Assembly: GCA_023614405.1 (NCBI GenBank)
Contig: CM042691.1
Coordinates: forward strand, 181,758,427 to 181,822,426
Source of the DNA: Avena insularis
Lineage: Eukaryota > Streptophyta > Magnoliopsida > Poales > Poaceae
Reading direction: 5' to 3'
Length of the DNA stretch: 64,000 nucleotides
Part shown: piece after piece, positions 47,381-59,473 of the stretch
How the letters are laid out: each line of letters begins with the position of its first letter
Position numbering within the stretch: position 1 is the stretch's first letter
Notes under the pieces: model-generated
What the model saw: the letters and a program-made list of their open reading frames with translations, nothing else
Databases searched by the model: none
Told to the model about the DNA's origin: nothing
Translations under genes and position numbers: made by a program

Positions 47381-47411
47381 AAATATTCAAGAGTTACAAG
47401 CGTCAAAGCTT

Positions 47412-47432
47412 GGGGATGCCCAAGGCATCCCC
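47412..47432 (+). repeat. GGGGATGCC hairpin, copy 2
   Basis: GGGGATGCC / CAA / GGCATCCCC, a perfect 9-bp stem with a 3-base loop. GCTTGGGGATGC is repeated a third time just before the 3' LTR at 49442-49453. Confidence 0.85.
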
Positions 47433-49820
47433 TTCCTCATCAATAAAAATCTCAGGTCTCTTTCTAGACACTTCGTTTTTATTGTTTCATGCACTGTTGG
47501 GTTGTTCTTGGAGCGTCTTAGTTTTCATTTTTTGGTTTTTAGTTTGCTTGAATAAATTAGTTGTACCCCCCTTTTTCTATGTCGTTTCAAATAAGTTGAT
47601 TCGTGTTGGAAAAGAGTAGAGAGTTTCATGCTTTTAGTGGTACAAAAGGGAGCTTGTTTTGACTGTGGCTTAGACTTTATCATGTCATGCTAGATGTTGT
47701 TTTGACCTTATGCCTAGTGATTATTGTTGTAGCATGACTTGTTCCAAACAATTGAGATTGTTTAATGTGCCTTGGAAGAATCATGCGTTGTTTTAGCATA
47801 CAAAAGCATAATATTGTGGTATTCTTCTTTGATGCTTTGTTTGGGTTGACTTGGCACATGCTCACACCATGTTATGACTATGAACCAGTCACCTTAGCCT
47901 CTATGATCATTTAGTTTTTGACTTGTGATACCACTTTATGCTTTGATTGATAATGTTTTGTCACTCTGCATGATTATGGCCATTATTGCTCTCTCAGTTG
48001 GTCGCTCCCAGTCTTTTGCTAGCCTCCACTTCTATTGAGTAAGCTCTACTCATACATCCAACTCCCAAGAAACCAAGTTATTCCAAAGAGTGCACTATAA
48101 ATTCCTATGCATGGTGTGTTACACCATTCCAAGTATATTCTTGTTTTATGTATCTTCCAAATTAAACTTGTTATGAGAAAATTAGTGATTAAAGCTCTCA
48201 CAAACATGATGGCACACTTTATTTTTCTTGCCCCTAATATACTTGAACTATTGTGTCATCTATGTTGTATATGCTTACACTTATAAATTGGGAATTAGCA
48301 GAACCATGCTCTCATGGGGAACGCTTTCAACACCTATACATATTACCCAGTTGATTTCATGATCTTTTGTTTATGGATATCGGCGGTGTGAAATAAAAGG
48401 GGACCCTGTAAGTTCATGGAGTATTATATATGTGTTATAGAAATGCCTAGGCGACTAGCCTAAGCCATGCCTAATCATGGTGGAAACTTGCAGCATCACC
48501 ATAGTGAGCAATCCATGAAGCATCCTCAGAAAAAATATATAGAAAAAAGAGAGAGAAAAAGAAAATAAAAAAATATGCACCATGCTCATGGTAAATAAAA
48601 GGATCACTGAGATGCTCACTGCCTGTTGCCTTGTCATTTTGATATGGGATAGCTCCTGTGTCATGGGGAAAGGGGTACCCCATTGGCGGTTCTCTATGAT
48701 ACACATTACTTACAATGACAAAAACTTGCTTGTGACTAAAGTTGAGTAGAATGAGGAACGACCCTCGTACTCAAGGGACATGAGATTGCCAACTTATGAT
48801 TTGTCAAGCATATACTCCATATTTGTTTTACTTTAACCTTAATCACTTCAAGATGCTTATGATAGGGGCGATAAGAGCTGAAAGCTAATAAGTACCATAA
48901 TTTTTGGAAGCTCTTTATGAAACTTGAAATCCCTGCTTCCCTGTGAAGGGCCTTTCTTCCTACTTTTATATTGAGTCTCCACCTTCTTTCTTTATGCACC
49001 AATTAAGAGAGCATAATTGTCATTCTTAGTTTTATGTGCATTGTCCCAAAACTTATTGATTGATTCATAATGTTGATATTGCTTGTTCTTGAACAATTTG
49101 TATCTAGTCACCCTTTTGAACTTTGAAGGTGTCCTATGTATTTATGTTTTGCTACTCCATGAGGGACAAGCTAAATACCACTATGTTTTGTTTTCTATAT
49201 ATGAAACAACCAAACGTCTTTCAATGCATTGTTATTCATGATCTCTGTTTGTATCTTTTCATGTTGCAACATATTTACTAGGTCTTATTGTTAGAACTAC
49301 ATCTTTCATGCTCATGTTTAGAGTACTTTAATCCTAGCTTTAAATTCTTTGCAAATGGTTTGATCAAGATTGTGATGGTGCATGTCACCTCAAAAATTAT
49401 TATTATTATCACTTACCTACTTGAGGACGAGCAGGAGTTAGGCTTGGGGATGCTTGATACGTCGTAAACGTATCTGTAATTTTTGGTGTTCCATGCTTGT
49501 TTAGTACCAACTTTGTTATGTTTTGTCTACACTTTGAGGTATTTTTTATACATTTTCTGGGACTAACCTATTAACAAGATGCCGTAGTGCCAGTTGCCTG
49601 TTTTCTGCTATTTTTGGTTTCAGAAAAGCTAGTAAGGACATATTCTCGGAATTGGATGGGACAAAAGCCAAAGTCAATATTTTACTGAAGAGAACACAAA
49701 ATCTGGAGGGGAGACGAAGTGGGGCCACGAGGCCATCACACCCTAGGGCGGCGCGGCCTGGGGGGTGCACCAGCCCTAGGTGTGGGCGCCTCGGGCGCCC
49801 CCCTGCCTCGCCTCTTTGTC

Positions 49821-49827
49821 TATAAAG
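49821..49827 (+). promoter_or_regulatory. TATA box of LTR copy c
   Basis: TTTGTCTATAAAGTCACG. It is disrupted in copy a at the copia junction. Confidence 0.6.
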
Positions 49828-50732
49828 TCACGCTGATGCAGAAACCCTAAGCACCCGATCAAATCTCCACAAAACAGTTTGTAGTCGTCGCCACCATCGT
49901 CCCTAGATCGGGGGAATCTAAAGCTCTTCCTAGCACCCTGCCGGAGGGGAGAGATCATCCTAGAGGCCTTTTTATCATCATGCTAGCCTCCGCTATGATG
50001 TGTGAGTAGTTCACGCTTGGACTATGGGTCCATACAGGAGCTAGATGGTTGTTTCTCCTCCTTTGTGCTATCATGTTTAGATCTTGTGAGTTTCATTCAT
50101 GATCAAGATCATCTATTTGTAATCATACATGTTGTGTTTGCGAGGATCCGATGGATATTGCTATGTTAGATTGATTATTGATTCTATCATGTCTGTGTTA
50201 TTTGTGATCTTGCATGCTCTCCGTTGCTAGTAGCTATCTTGGGCAATTAGATGCTTGTAACTCCAAGAGGGAGTATTTATGCTCGATAGTAGGTTCATGT
50301 CTCTAGTAATTTAGGGAAGTGACAAAAATCTCTAAGGTTGTAGATGTGTTGTTGCTACTAGGGAGAAAACAAAAATATTTTGTTCATGAAACAATTGTAT
50401 TGTTTACTTTACACACATTGCTTAATGCAATTATCTGTTGTTTGCAACTTAATATTGAAAGGGGTTCGAATGATAATCTGAAGGTGGATTATTCTAGAGG
50501 TAGGTACGTCCGTCTGATTTTTCTGTCCGAAATTTTTCGGACCAGTTTGCCCCTAAGTTTTTGTGAAAATTACACACCACTGCCCTCTTGTGAAAAAACG
50601 GTTTGACCACTTCGGCTGCTCCTTCTACCTGCCGTCCGCAAGAAAGGCCGGCGAATCCCCTGCCTCCTTCGCCATCGACGGGCAGCGGTGTGCATCGTGC
50701 CAAGATCCCTCCAGCTGCTGGATTCGCGCGGC

Positions 50733-50868
50733 GCCGCTCCGCGGGCCACCGGCTACCAGATCTGCCACAGATCCCCTCCACCGCCGGAATCCGTGCCGCT
50801 GCCGCTCCGCCAGCCACCGGCTACCAGATCTTCCACAGATCCCCTCCACCGCCGGAATCCAGGCATCC
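50733..50868. repeat. 68-bp tandem repeat in the Helitron
   Basis: GCCGCTCCGC...CCACCGGCTACCAGATCT and so on, two copies starting at 50733 and 50801 with few differences. Confidence 0.85.
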
Positions 50869-53376
50869 AGCTTTCTCCGTGCGCGCGGGGACGGGTAGAA
50901 GTAGTTGTGTGGAGACATCTTGCATCCTGTCGCACGAGGCATATCTTAGGCAGTGGCTACAACGATGTCCTCGGCAGGCACCCTGGCTGGGCTCGGAGAG
51001 GAACCTTGGGATGAGAGGATTCGGCAGATCTGGCTGACCTCATCTCGCGACCTCACCTAGAAGAGGCAGGACGGCGGTGGATGCGATGTCGATGCGGAGC
51101 TTGGACACCTACTGCTGTATTGACTGGGAGAGATACATCTCATGCACAAGTGTCAATTGGCTCCACCGCATGGAGTCGCTCCATCAATTTTCATCACTGA
51201 TCGAGCATACCTAGAGTCCCTTAGCAAGACCCAAGACCTGCCCCTTTTTTCTGCAAAGCAAGGTATGCCCTTGAATTATTATTTTTTGTATCTCCTAGAA
51301 ATTAAAATGTATGGAATATGGGTGGCAAGATTTTTCCAATCTCTTACTCATGATGGTGGGGCTCTATCCTAGTTTGTCCTTCGTAATTTCATATGTAGTT
51401 TGTAACTGACCGGATTTATGCTCTATCCCAGTTGGTCATGGTTACGTGACAATGGAGTAGAAACATTACCTATCCGCTTGGTTCCATGTGCAAGTGACTG
51501 AGATTGTGTGGATTAAATTGAACAGCTCATCCCTGATAAATTAAGATTCAAATTACCAATCATTTTTGGTTCTATGATTAAAGTTTTTATTTATGAATGC
51601 CAACAGTATCAGCTTATGTTTGCTTTATCGCTTCACTAAAGGAATTTAACCATGTTTAAAAGAGATGGTAGATAAAGTATTTACAGAATTCTTAGCTGGA
51701 TGAGATTCTAAGAAAAATTGTACTCTATACCGGAACTGTCATTGTATCACATCAGCCATTGTTATTGATTGTCTTTGCAACTCCATAGAGCCATTACTTA
51801 TGTTTTTACTACATGTAATGTAAGTACAGATTATTTTGGCCTTCCACCCATTAGATATTGCTATCAGCAAGCAGCTAATAAAAGATATATATCGTTTGCA
51901 ATACCATCAAAGTTTGGTTTCAATCTTATTGCCTTACTTGAGCTCAAAACCAATGGTAGTAGCTCCTTGGCCTGTTTTTCAGCTTGGTTTCTGGATATGC
52001 TCCTTACTCGCACCCTTTATCATCCTCTTGTGCAAGATTTGCCAGATTGGTAGGTGGGATTCGTGATGGTTGGAGGTATTGAGCGAGATTGGGAGTTTCA
52101 TAAGATTATAACTTGGGTTCATGTTGGTTGGGGCATTGGATGAATTTGAGAGTTTACTGATATTTGGGATTTATGGTTTTTAATTAGTTACTATTTGTTT
52201 TAGATTTTCCAATTTATTGATGCTCCCAGACTGATGTTGGTGCTGACAAGGCGTTATCAGCGGAACAGATCGCAGTGCTAATGAATCCCACTCCTCATGG
52301 TTGGCCTTCTTCCTAAGCAAACATGACATATTCTATGCCCCTAGGCCCTAACGCATAGAAAATGAATGCAAAGGAGGTGGATTGGTCCTTCCACCGTGGC
52401 TCGGGCAGTCATGCTAGGAGGGACTTCATCACCAGCACGACAAGGATGCAGGAGATCGTCGTCGATGCCGACCGCCATGAGAGTTACATCGACGATTTGG
52501 TAGATCACCTCACAATTTACATCGATCCAAGTACAACGGCTACTGATGGCAATTTCAGTACTTCCATGCCAACCACCTATAGCTGATAAAGTCAAACTCT
52601 CACATGTACTTCATGACTCAAGGAAGGATATTTCAAGTGTGCGGATTCAAATTGCACAATGTACTATTCCTTATCTTCAGGAATGTATTTATCTAAATTT
52701 ATTGATCTCTTGCAATCAAGTCTGGTGCATCTAAATGGTATTTCTCATTAGTTCATAGTTGACGGAGATAATCTAAGAATCAGAAAAATATATGTTATGT
52801 TGGATGATTTGATGCCAAGGCTGAAATTTACAAGCATATCGAGAAAATGTGCAAGAAACCATGAACAAAATAGTTCAGTATACACTTGTAGATCATTCTT
52901 CTGCCACACAATTTTTGAGTAGGAAGGCAGCTAACAGAAATAGTAGGCTACATTGTCTCGGATAAAAACTGTTGACCGCATACATTTTTATAGTATGATG
53001 CAAACTTAATACTATGAGAAGCTAACAATGCCCTATTATTCCTAGAAGTCTTCTGTACATAGTTTGGACGTTGCACCGTGACACTAGGCTACCAAATGAT
53101 TTGGATGACAGGGACGTGCTTGATCTTGTGTTGATCCCACCGCCCTTCTCTTTTATCCTCCCCATCATCTTCTGTTGTGCTGTACAACACAACATCTCTA
53201 GCTCCTTCATTCCGAGCAGCGCCTCCAGGAGCATCTCCAATTTCTGATGGTGATGTACGATAGTGATGCATCTCGAGAACAACAGGTGCAAGTAGATCAA
53301 GGGCAGAAAAAGAAGTACACATATCTAGGCAAAGCTCTTCAATTCATGAGAGATGATGTCGGGGAAAACATAAGGG

Positions 53377-53404
53377 CCGTGACAACGCACGGGCATTCAA
53401 CTAG
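53377..53404 (+). other. Helitron 3' terminal hairpin and CTAG end
   Basis: CCGTG / ACAACG / CACGG, then GGCATTCAACTAG, followed by host T. Confidence 0.8.
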
Positions 53405-53860
53405 TTAGTCATAGATACAGTTGGATTACGGTCTATGTATATTGTTGTAATGCCCAATCAAATCTCATAGGAGTCATGATGTCTAGTATATGCATTGTTA
53501 TGCTTTCTCACACTGTCAATTGCCCCGTTGTAATTTGTTCACCCAGCATGTTATCTATCTTAAGGAGAACACCTCTAGTGAGCTATGGACACCGGTCCAA
53601 TATTTACCATTGTTACATCATCTACTGCCACCGTTTACTTTATACAAGCAATTATTACCTTCCACACTATACGTTTAATCATTTGTTTTCAGCAAACCAC
53701 TGAGATTGACAACATCACTATAAGTTGGGGCAAAGTCTTGATTTTGTGTTGTGCAGGATTTCAAGTTGTTAGCAACACCTTAGAGTTTTTTCCTTGCTCT
53801 TACTGGTTCGATAACCTTGATTTCATAACTGAGGGAAGACTTGCCGCTGTGCTCATCACA

Positions 53861-56800
53861 TGTAACAGCCCAAGTCTGTGATATATGTATATAATGTTAA
53901 AGCATTGCATGCATCTGTTTAAATCAATACAATATTTGCATGTGATCAAGTGTGTGAACCAAAGTGCAAGTGCAAAACACTAAACCCCAGTCCTTTCCCC
54001 TTTCTCTTTGAAACTACCTTCAAGTGGTGTTTGAATTTTGAAAAGTACAAAACAATTGGAGCCCAAAAGGAATAAAAGGGCCCACAATGTTTTACATATC
54101 CCACAAAAGCCATTGGTATTTCTGAAATACCCAAAAACATGTTTGAAATTGAAAATACAAAACAGGTTTTGAAAATAGAAAAAGGAAAAGGTTTTGGTTA
54201 AAAAATAATGAGCAGCAGCCGAACCAGGCCAACCCAGCTCTTCTTCCTCTTCCCCTGCAACCTTTCCTGCAGCCCAGCAGCGGCCCAGGTCAGCCCACCC
54301 GGGGCCCAGGAGAAGGCCCGTACCCCTTCACTCTCTGTTCCTCGTCGTCTTCGACGACGACGCTAAGCAGCTGGGTGGCAGCGCCGCCGTCGTCGATTCC
54401 AGCAGCGCCCTGCGATGCTCGCCACCGCGCCGTCGCCCCCGGAGCCCAGGATAAGAACGCTGCTGATCGGCTTTCTCTCCTCGTCCCCTTATCCCTTTCC
54501 CTCTCGCTCTCTCTCTCGGCAGAGCTCCTCCCCACCAAACCCTAGCTGCCATGGCGAAGAGATAGAGCTCGTTCCCGTGCACCCCGAGCCCGGCCGAGTA
54601 GCTTAGGAGCTCCGCCGTGAAGCCCTCCGTCTTCTAGCCAGAGGAATCGAGCCGCGCATCCCCATCTGGCACGGACGAGCTCGTTCCCCGAGGTTCTGCC
54701 GCCACTGTCGTCATCAAATCGTCGTCGTTCCGAAACTCCTCCGGCCTCACCGTCGCCATCTACGCGCTCAAGGTGAGCATACGGTGCTCAAGGCACCCTT
54801 CCTCTCCTCCCTAGTGCTCCGTATCGCTCCGCTGCCGTGTAACCTCCGTTGCCGCCGCCAGTTAGCGTCGGGGACCTAGGTCCGGCGACCAAAAATTGGT
54901 GGTGCCACCGTAGCTTCACTCCCTGTGTCGTTCCGCTTCGAACCCGCCCAACCGCGCCTCCCAGATCGCCCCCTACCGCCGTCAGTCGCCGCCGCCTGGC
55001 CATTCTCCGGCGAGTCTCGCGTGGCTTGCCTGCGTGGCCTTGACCCCACCCGTCAGTCGGTGTGGGTAGCCTCTTCCCCGGTGAAAATTGCCCCTAAGCC
55101 TTTTCGCGTGTGTGGCCACGGGCTGTGGCCACCAATGTCTGTGGCTAGCCTAGCCTCCTGTGTAAAAAGTATTCCCAGTTATATTTAAATTAATAAAAGG
55201 TTTAATAATTTCAGAAATTGTTTTGAATATTATAAATTCAATAACTTTTAATCTATAATTCAGAAAAATACAAATAATATATCAAAATGTTCAGAAAAAT
55301 TAGAACTATCTAATTAAGCTATCATCATGCATTGTTCAACATCTTAAATGGCAAGTTTAATTAGAACACCATAGTAACCCTTCTCATGTGTTTCCGGAGT
55401 TCTTCGAGTTAGGGTTTTCAACCCTCGGAACCCCGTTCAAATTGCGAACATGTTTTAGGGTTTCATTTCAGCGCAAGTTAACTTGTCATATCATCCATAT
55501 TGATTGAGAATTGCACATGCCATGCATTGAATGTTTCTTCTCCCTTTTCGGTATTTGGTTTTTCGCGATAGGATCCAAACCCGAAGCTGAAGTCAACAAC
55601 ACCGAATATCCGTACCTGTCTACCGACGGACAAGGAAAGCGTAGCCTCTCATTCTGAACCTATGTTTTATAAAGTATATTACTTTCTCGCTATAAAGCAC
55701 ACGATTCCATTATGGTGTTTTGTTAGTAGCTAGTGTTACCTATCTGCTGTACTGTTTCCCTTTTTGTAGCCTTGTACTCCTGATCCACTGCTCCTAGCAT
55801 ACCAAGGTTTGGCATGTGAGCGTTGTAGAGCTTCTGCTATCGATAGCTTAGCCAAGCATAGAAACAACGTCTGCTTTATTCAATGATGAATCAGAGGTGC
55901 CGAGGAAGGTAGTGAGGTAGGGGATGGTGACATCATCGAAGGAGTTAACTAATCATGCTAAGGCTTGTGTGGGAGGCCACGTTGGGTGTGGTTTTTGTAG
56001 TCCCATGCTCGCCACCACTAGGAACTGAGTTCTTGCCTTTGGAACCGAGAGCGTCGTACCACACGAACTGGACAACCCGTCGACTGACTAACTTGCCTAG
56101 TAGATTCCATGAGTCACATAGTTCGGGCTTTCCATTTGGCATACGCATTGAAAATGTTTTCGAAAGAGGAGGTGATGGAGGTGCATCATAACATGTAGGG
56201 AAGCGTGGCCGCGGTTGCTTGGGGTCGATGGAGCCCCTGGTGAACCAACCTCGCCTCACATCTTTAAGTACCGGCTTTAGGATTTGACCCGTTACGATGG
56301 AATCATACTTATTGCGTGACTCATGGTCTTGGCGAAAGCAAGGTAAACGTCGTGGTCAACCACCCTCTGCCGGCCTTCCAAGGAAGAGGGCTAATAATAT
56401 TTGGCATTAAGAGTCGGTTGGTACGTGTGGGTAAAGTTGTACACCCCTGCAGGGTATTAATCTTTTCGAAAAGCCGTGTTCATGGTTATGAACGCTTGGT
56501 GACCAGATTCTAAGATCATAGATAACTTTAATCATTATAAAACTTGTTGATCCACGTGTGCTTAAGGATGCTTCCTCTGGGTCGAGGGGGTGATCCTACA
56601 TAGGAGGTTCTGATGAAGCTGGTGGTTACCATGATGTGATGAATAAGATGAAGAAGTCGCTATCTCATCCCTTTTTAAAAGATTATGAGTAGACGAGCTT
56701 CTTCTCTCTCTTGTTTACAAATAAAGATTGCTTTTTGCAAAAGTAAATCCAGAGAAAGCCTTTCTAGCCAGAGCATATAGATACTAGGTTATCTAAGTCT

Positions 56801-57215
56801 TGCAGAGTACATTCTCGTACTCAGCCTTGCGCCATTGTTGTTTTTCTACAGAGGATCTGGTTGCAACTGAAGGTGGCTTCTATGTTGACATCAACGAGTA
56901 GTTGGGGGTCCCAGGTAGTAGCCTGAGGACTATGGGATGGACATCGCTTTTGTTTCTGGCCTCTTAGGCCTTTTGCTAAGTTGTTGTGTAGAACAACATA
57001 ATTTGCTTTCGCTATGTGATGTAATGTTGGGTCTACGACCTCTGGTTTGTAATAACTCTAATATCTTACTCTGATAAGAGTTTAAACTTGTGTTGTTGAG
57101 TCCCTGTGTTCTGTAATGTTACCGAATCTTACTGTGATCTTCCGTGCTTGGGAGTTGAACTTATCTTAGATGGTGATCTGAGGTTAGTTTAACCCTATCC
57201 CCCGGGGGTGCTACA
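53861..57215 (+). repeat. Solo LTR D (3355 bp)
   Basis: Starts TGTAACAGCCC and ends GGGGGTGCTACA, with TCACA duplicated at 53856-53860 and 57216-57220. It contains a GC-rich gene-like segment (about 54230-55150), AT-rich sequence and the conserved module. No interior remains. ORFs in the GC-rich part are short and not recognised. Confidence 0.95.
56476..56495 (+). promoter_or_regulatory. Conserved LTR stem-loop module, solo LTR D
   Basis: GTGTTC / ATGGTTAT / GAACGC, a six-pair stem in which the central C-G pair of the other families is replaced by T-A. Flanks CCCTGCAGGGTA, AAGCC and GATCATAGATAAC are conserved. Confidence 0.6.
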
Positions 57216-57272
57216 TCACACCTTGCTCTTGGGGTTTCCCAACGAGGCTCTACAGTCAACTGAGCCGCATCA

Positions 57273-58602
57273 CCGATCCATCAATCATGGATGAAGAAGA
57301 GGAAGTTGTCCCTAGGACCAAGGATCGCGTGCGAGCGCTGGAGATATATCAGAAGCAAGAGCTACTCCATCTTGTTGAAGTCCGTCACCGTCTCAAGGAG
57401 ATAGAGAAGAAGGATGATCTTCTCCCCTTGGTGACTAAACTCGCGGATAGAGTGGACACTTTGCAATCTTATTTGTGTAGGTGCTACAGCCGCGTCACTG
57501 CCCTTGAGGATACCAACAAGAAGTTGTGCATCGTGGTGCTACATGCCATGGCGCCATAGTGATCTAAAATAAATCACGGTATCAAATAATCGTGAGGGAT
57601 TATTTGATCCTGCCTGGCTTGATTCCAAGCTTGGGGAGATCTTTAAGATCCTGTAATCTATCTTATAAGTTTTTATTACTATTCTAGCTTTGCATTAGTT
57701 TGAGTTTGGAAATAAGTTTGCATCATTAGAATTCCCTTCAGGAATAGTAGATCCCTTTATGAAATTCAGAGTTTATTATAATATATGGAGCATTATTGAG
57801 TTTGAGTTTGTCTTATTGGATATATGGATATCTTGAGTATAATTTTACTTGCACTTGATGATAACAATGGGAGTCTTCCACACCATTGCTATTAATGGAA
57901 CATACAAAGATAATTTGGTCGATATGTTGTAAGTTAATGGTTTGATTTACAAAAAGAAGAAATTTATCTAATTAGATAAGTTGAAAATAAAACCTTGAAC
58001 AAAGGGAAATTAAAAAGTGCTATCAAATTAGAGTGAGAAAAAGACGAGCTAGAATATTCAAGCTATAAAGATGCTTCATATACAATTGGAATTTGGTAAT
58101 TGAGATCGTTAAACTTTGAATTCCTACATGCAGTGGAATGTATGTCTAGATCCTTTACACATCACTTCAAAAAGTTTGAGCATATATATGTAAAGAAAGA
58201 AGAAAAGAAAGAAGAAAAAGAGCGAATGCACAAAGAGAAAATAGGCATATACCACTATATTGTAGTAAGACAAAGAAACGTTTGAGATTTTGAATCCAAA
58301 GCGAATATGTTAATCCTAAAACACTTGGGACTATGTCGCTAACTCATTCGGTCGAACCGAATACTTTTACATCAGGTTGAGAGTAATCTTTTATGAACTG
58401 TTCAATGCTAAGGTGTGGAAGCCTGCTAATATTATTCGGATGGTTCGAGTAAGGTACTATTCATGAACTTATTCCTATGTATCATATATGATAAACACAT
58501 GCTGCAACTGCCTCATTTATCGACTCAGCTTCATGAATATGAGGATCACATTCATTAATCTAAACTTGCTCGAGACGAGCAAGAGTCTAACCTTGGGTAA
58601 GT
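57273..58602 (+). mobile_element. Interior fragment of a gypsy-like element
   Basis: Follows LTR copy c directly with no primer site. It holds one short ORF near its start and then AT-rich non-coding sequence, ending CTCGAGACGAGCAAGAGTC and CTTGGGTAAG, which resembles the 3' end preceding copy c. It is therefore the 3' part of a related element, followed by a different LTR. Confidence 0.65.
57287..57559 (+). CDS. Short coiled-coil ORF (90 codons) of a retroelement
   Basis: Starts MDEEEEVVPRTKD and ends HAMAP. Apart from the acidic start it is a nearly continuous heptad-like helix (VRALEIYQKQELLHLVE, then LVTKLADRVDTLQSYL). It is open without stops, begins 14 bases after the LTR end, and has no gag, protease or knuckle motif. 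Short coiled-coil ORFs in this position occur, to my knowledge, in non-autonomous Triticeae gypsy relatives. It may be a relic gag N-terminus or an accessory protein. Whether it is expressed cannot be judged. Confidence 0.45.
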   Translation: MDEEEEVVPRTKDRVRALEIYQKQELLHLVEVRHRLKEIEKKDDLLPLVTKLADRVDTLQSYLCRCYSRVTALEDTNKKLCIVVLHAMAP

Positions 58603-59473
58603 TGATCAGTGCATATTTGCATCATGTTTTATATTATTATTTTGCATTATAGTGGTAGGATCATGGTATTTTACGGCGTTCACGCACACTTTTTTGTTTA
58701 TTTTCACCAGGATCGGATAAGATGATGGATACAATGGAAACAATTCTTGGACCAGTTATATTAGAGTGAAAAGGAGCCAAAACAACGTAAATCGCTAAAT
58801 TGGGAAATATAAATAATACTAGAAGAAAACCCAAAGATATTGGAGGACACAAAAGGTTTAACGACCAACTATACGGCGAGAGCAATTTCTCCGGTCGTAT
58901 AGTTCCCACCGACATTGCCTCCTCAAATAGTTTCACCCCGTGCAACTGCATCAGAGAGACGACATATAGAACGGCTAGAAATCACCGAAATCTCTCCTCC
59001 GGAAGGGATCTGGAGGGGGAACTCATCCACCGGGGTTCCACCTTCACCCTACGCAGATCCAGGAGGCTAAGGCATCGATCTTCATCATCAATCGCTGCAT
59101 CACCACCATATCCATCCATCCCATCTACATCTTGTCTAGATCTTGTTGTAATTTCCATACTTGTTGTGGATTTATACAAGTACTATTCATCTATGATAGA
59201 TTCCATTGTCTTTGCCATGATGTTGATTGCCTCCATGTGTAAGTAGATCATTAGTTCTTGGGGAGAAGGAGAAACCCTAGCATGAGACTGAAATAAGATA
59301 AAGTTTATTATGATATTCATCGCTGTGACCATGTGTTAGATTGTCTTCATCTTGATGTTGGGAGAATTCGACCTCTCGGTATTTGCCTCTTGTGGGGACT
59401 TGATGGAGGGAACTAATTTTTGGTAGACGGAGGTGTGTTAGCACTTATAGTGACTATAAAGTTGTTGGCACTC

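Larger units (their letters stand above)
46784..49454 (+). other. Non-coding 3' interior of the Athila-like element
   Basis: T-rich, no ORF above 90 codons. It carries the CTTGGGGATGCC hairpin repeats and ends with TTGAGGACGAGCAGGAGTTAG, then GCTTGGGGATGC, next to the 3' LTR, the expected place of the polypurine tract. Confidence 0.7.
50493..53404 (+). mobile_element. Non-autonomous Helitron (2912 bp)
   Basis: Begins TCTAGAGGTAGGTACGTCC and ends with a GC hairpin followed by TTCAACTAG and a host T, the TC...CTRR(T) signature of Helitrons. Comparison with LTR copy a at 44703-44720 shows LTR sequence on both sides, without a target duplication. It encodes no Rep/helicase. The inside holds a GC-rich segment with a 68-bp tandem repeat and short ORFs (for example 52362-52586, 74 codons), which could be captured gene pieces; I recognise none. 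Flanking bases are T on the left and T on the right, so the A/T insertion rule is only loosely met. Confidence 0.8.
44033..57272 (+). mobile_element. Athila-like Ty3/gypsy derivative with three LTR copies
   Basis: Parts: 5' LTR (a), tRNA-Asp-type primer site, a partial LTR (b), an interior with one broken ORF and hairpin repeats, a purine-rich stretch, then 3' LTR (c) carrying a Helitron and solo LTR D. No gag-pol is recognisable, so it is non-autonomous or heavily deleted. The tRNA-Asp primer site and general composition fit the Athila/Tat branch. Confidence 0.75.
49455..57272 (+). repeat. Athila-like LTR copy c (3' LTR), interrupted twice
   Basis: Starts TGATACGTCG, ends GCCGCATCA (TGAT/ATCA inverted ends). 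Removing the Helitron and solo LTR D with one target copy leaves about 1546 bp. It aligns with copy a over all shared parts, for example the ends around 45160 and 57216. Confidence 0.85.

Noticed and set aside
58800..59246. A 148-codon ORF that might be a gene
   Set aside because: It crosses the leader-like part of a 3' LTR, has no recognisable domain, and its Ser/Arg-rich composition fits chance reading.
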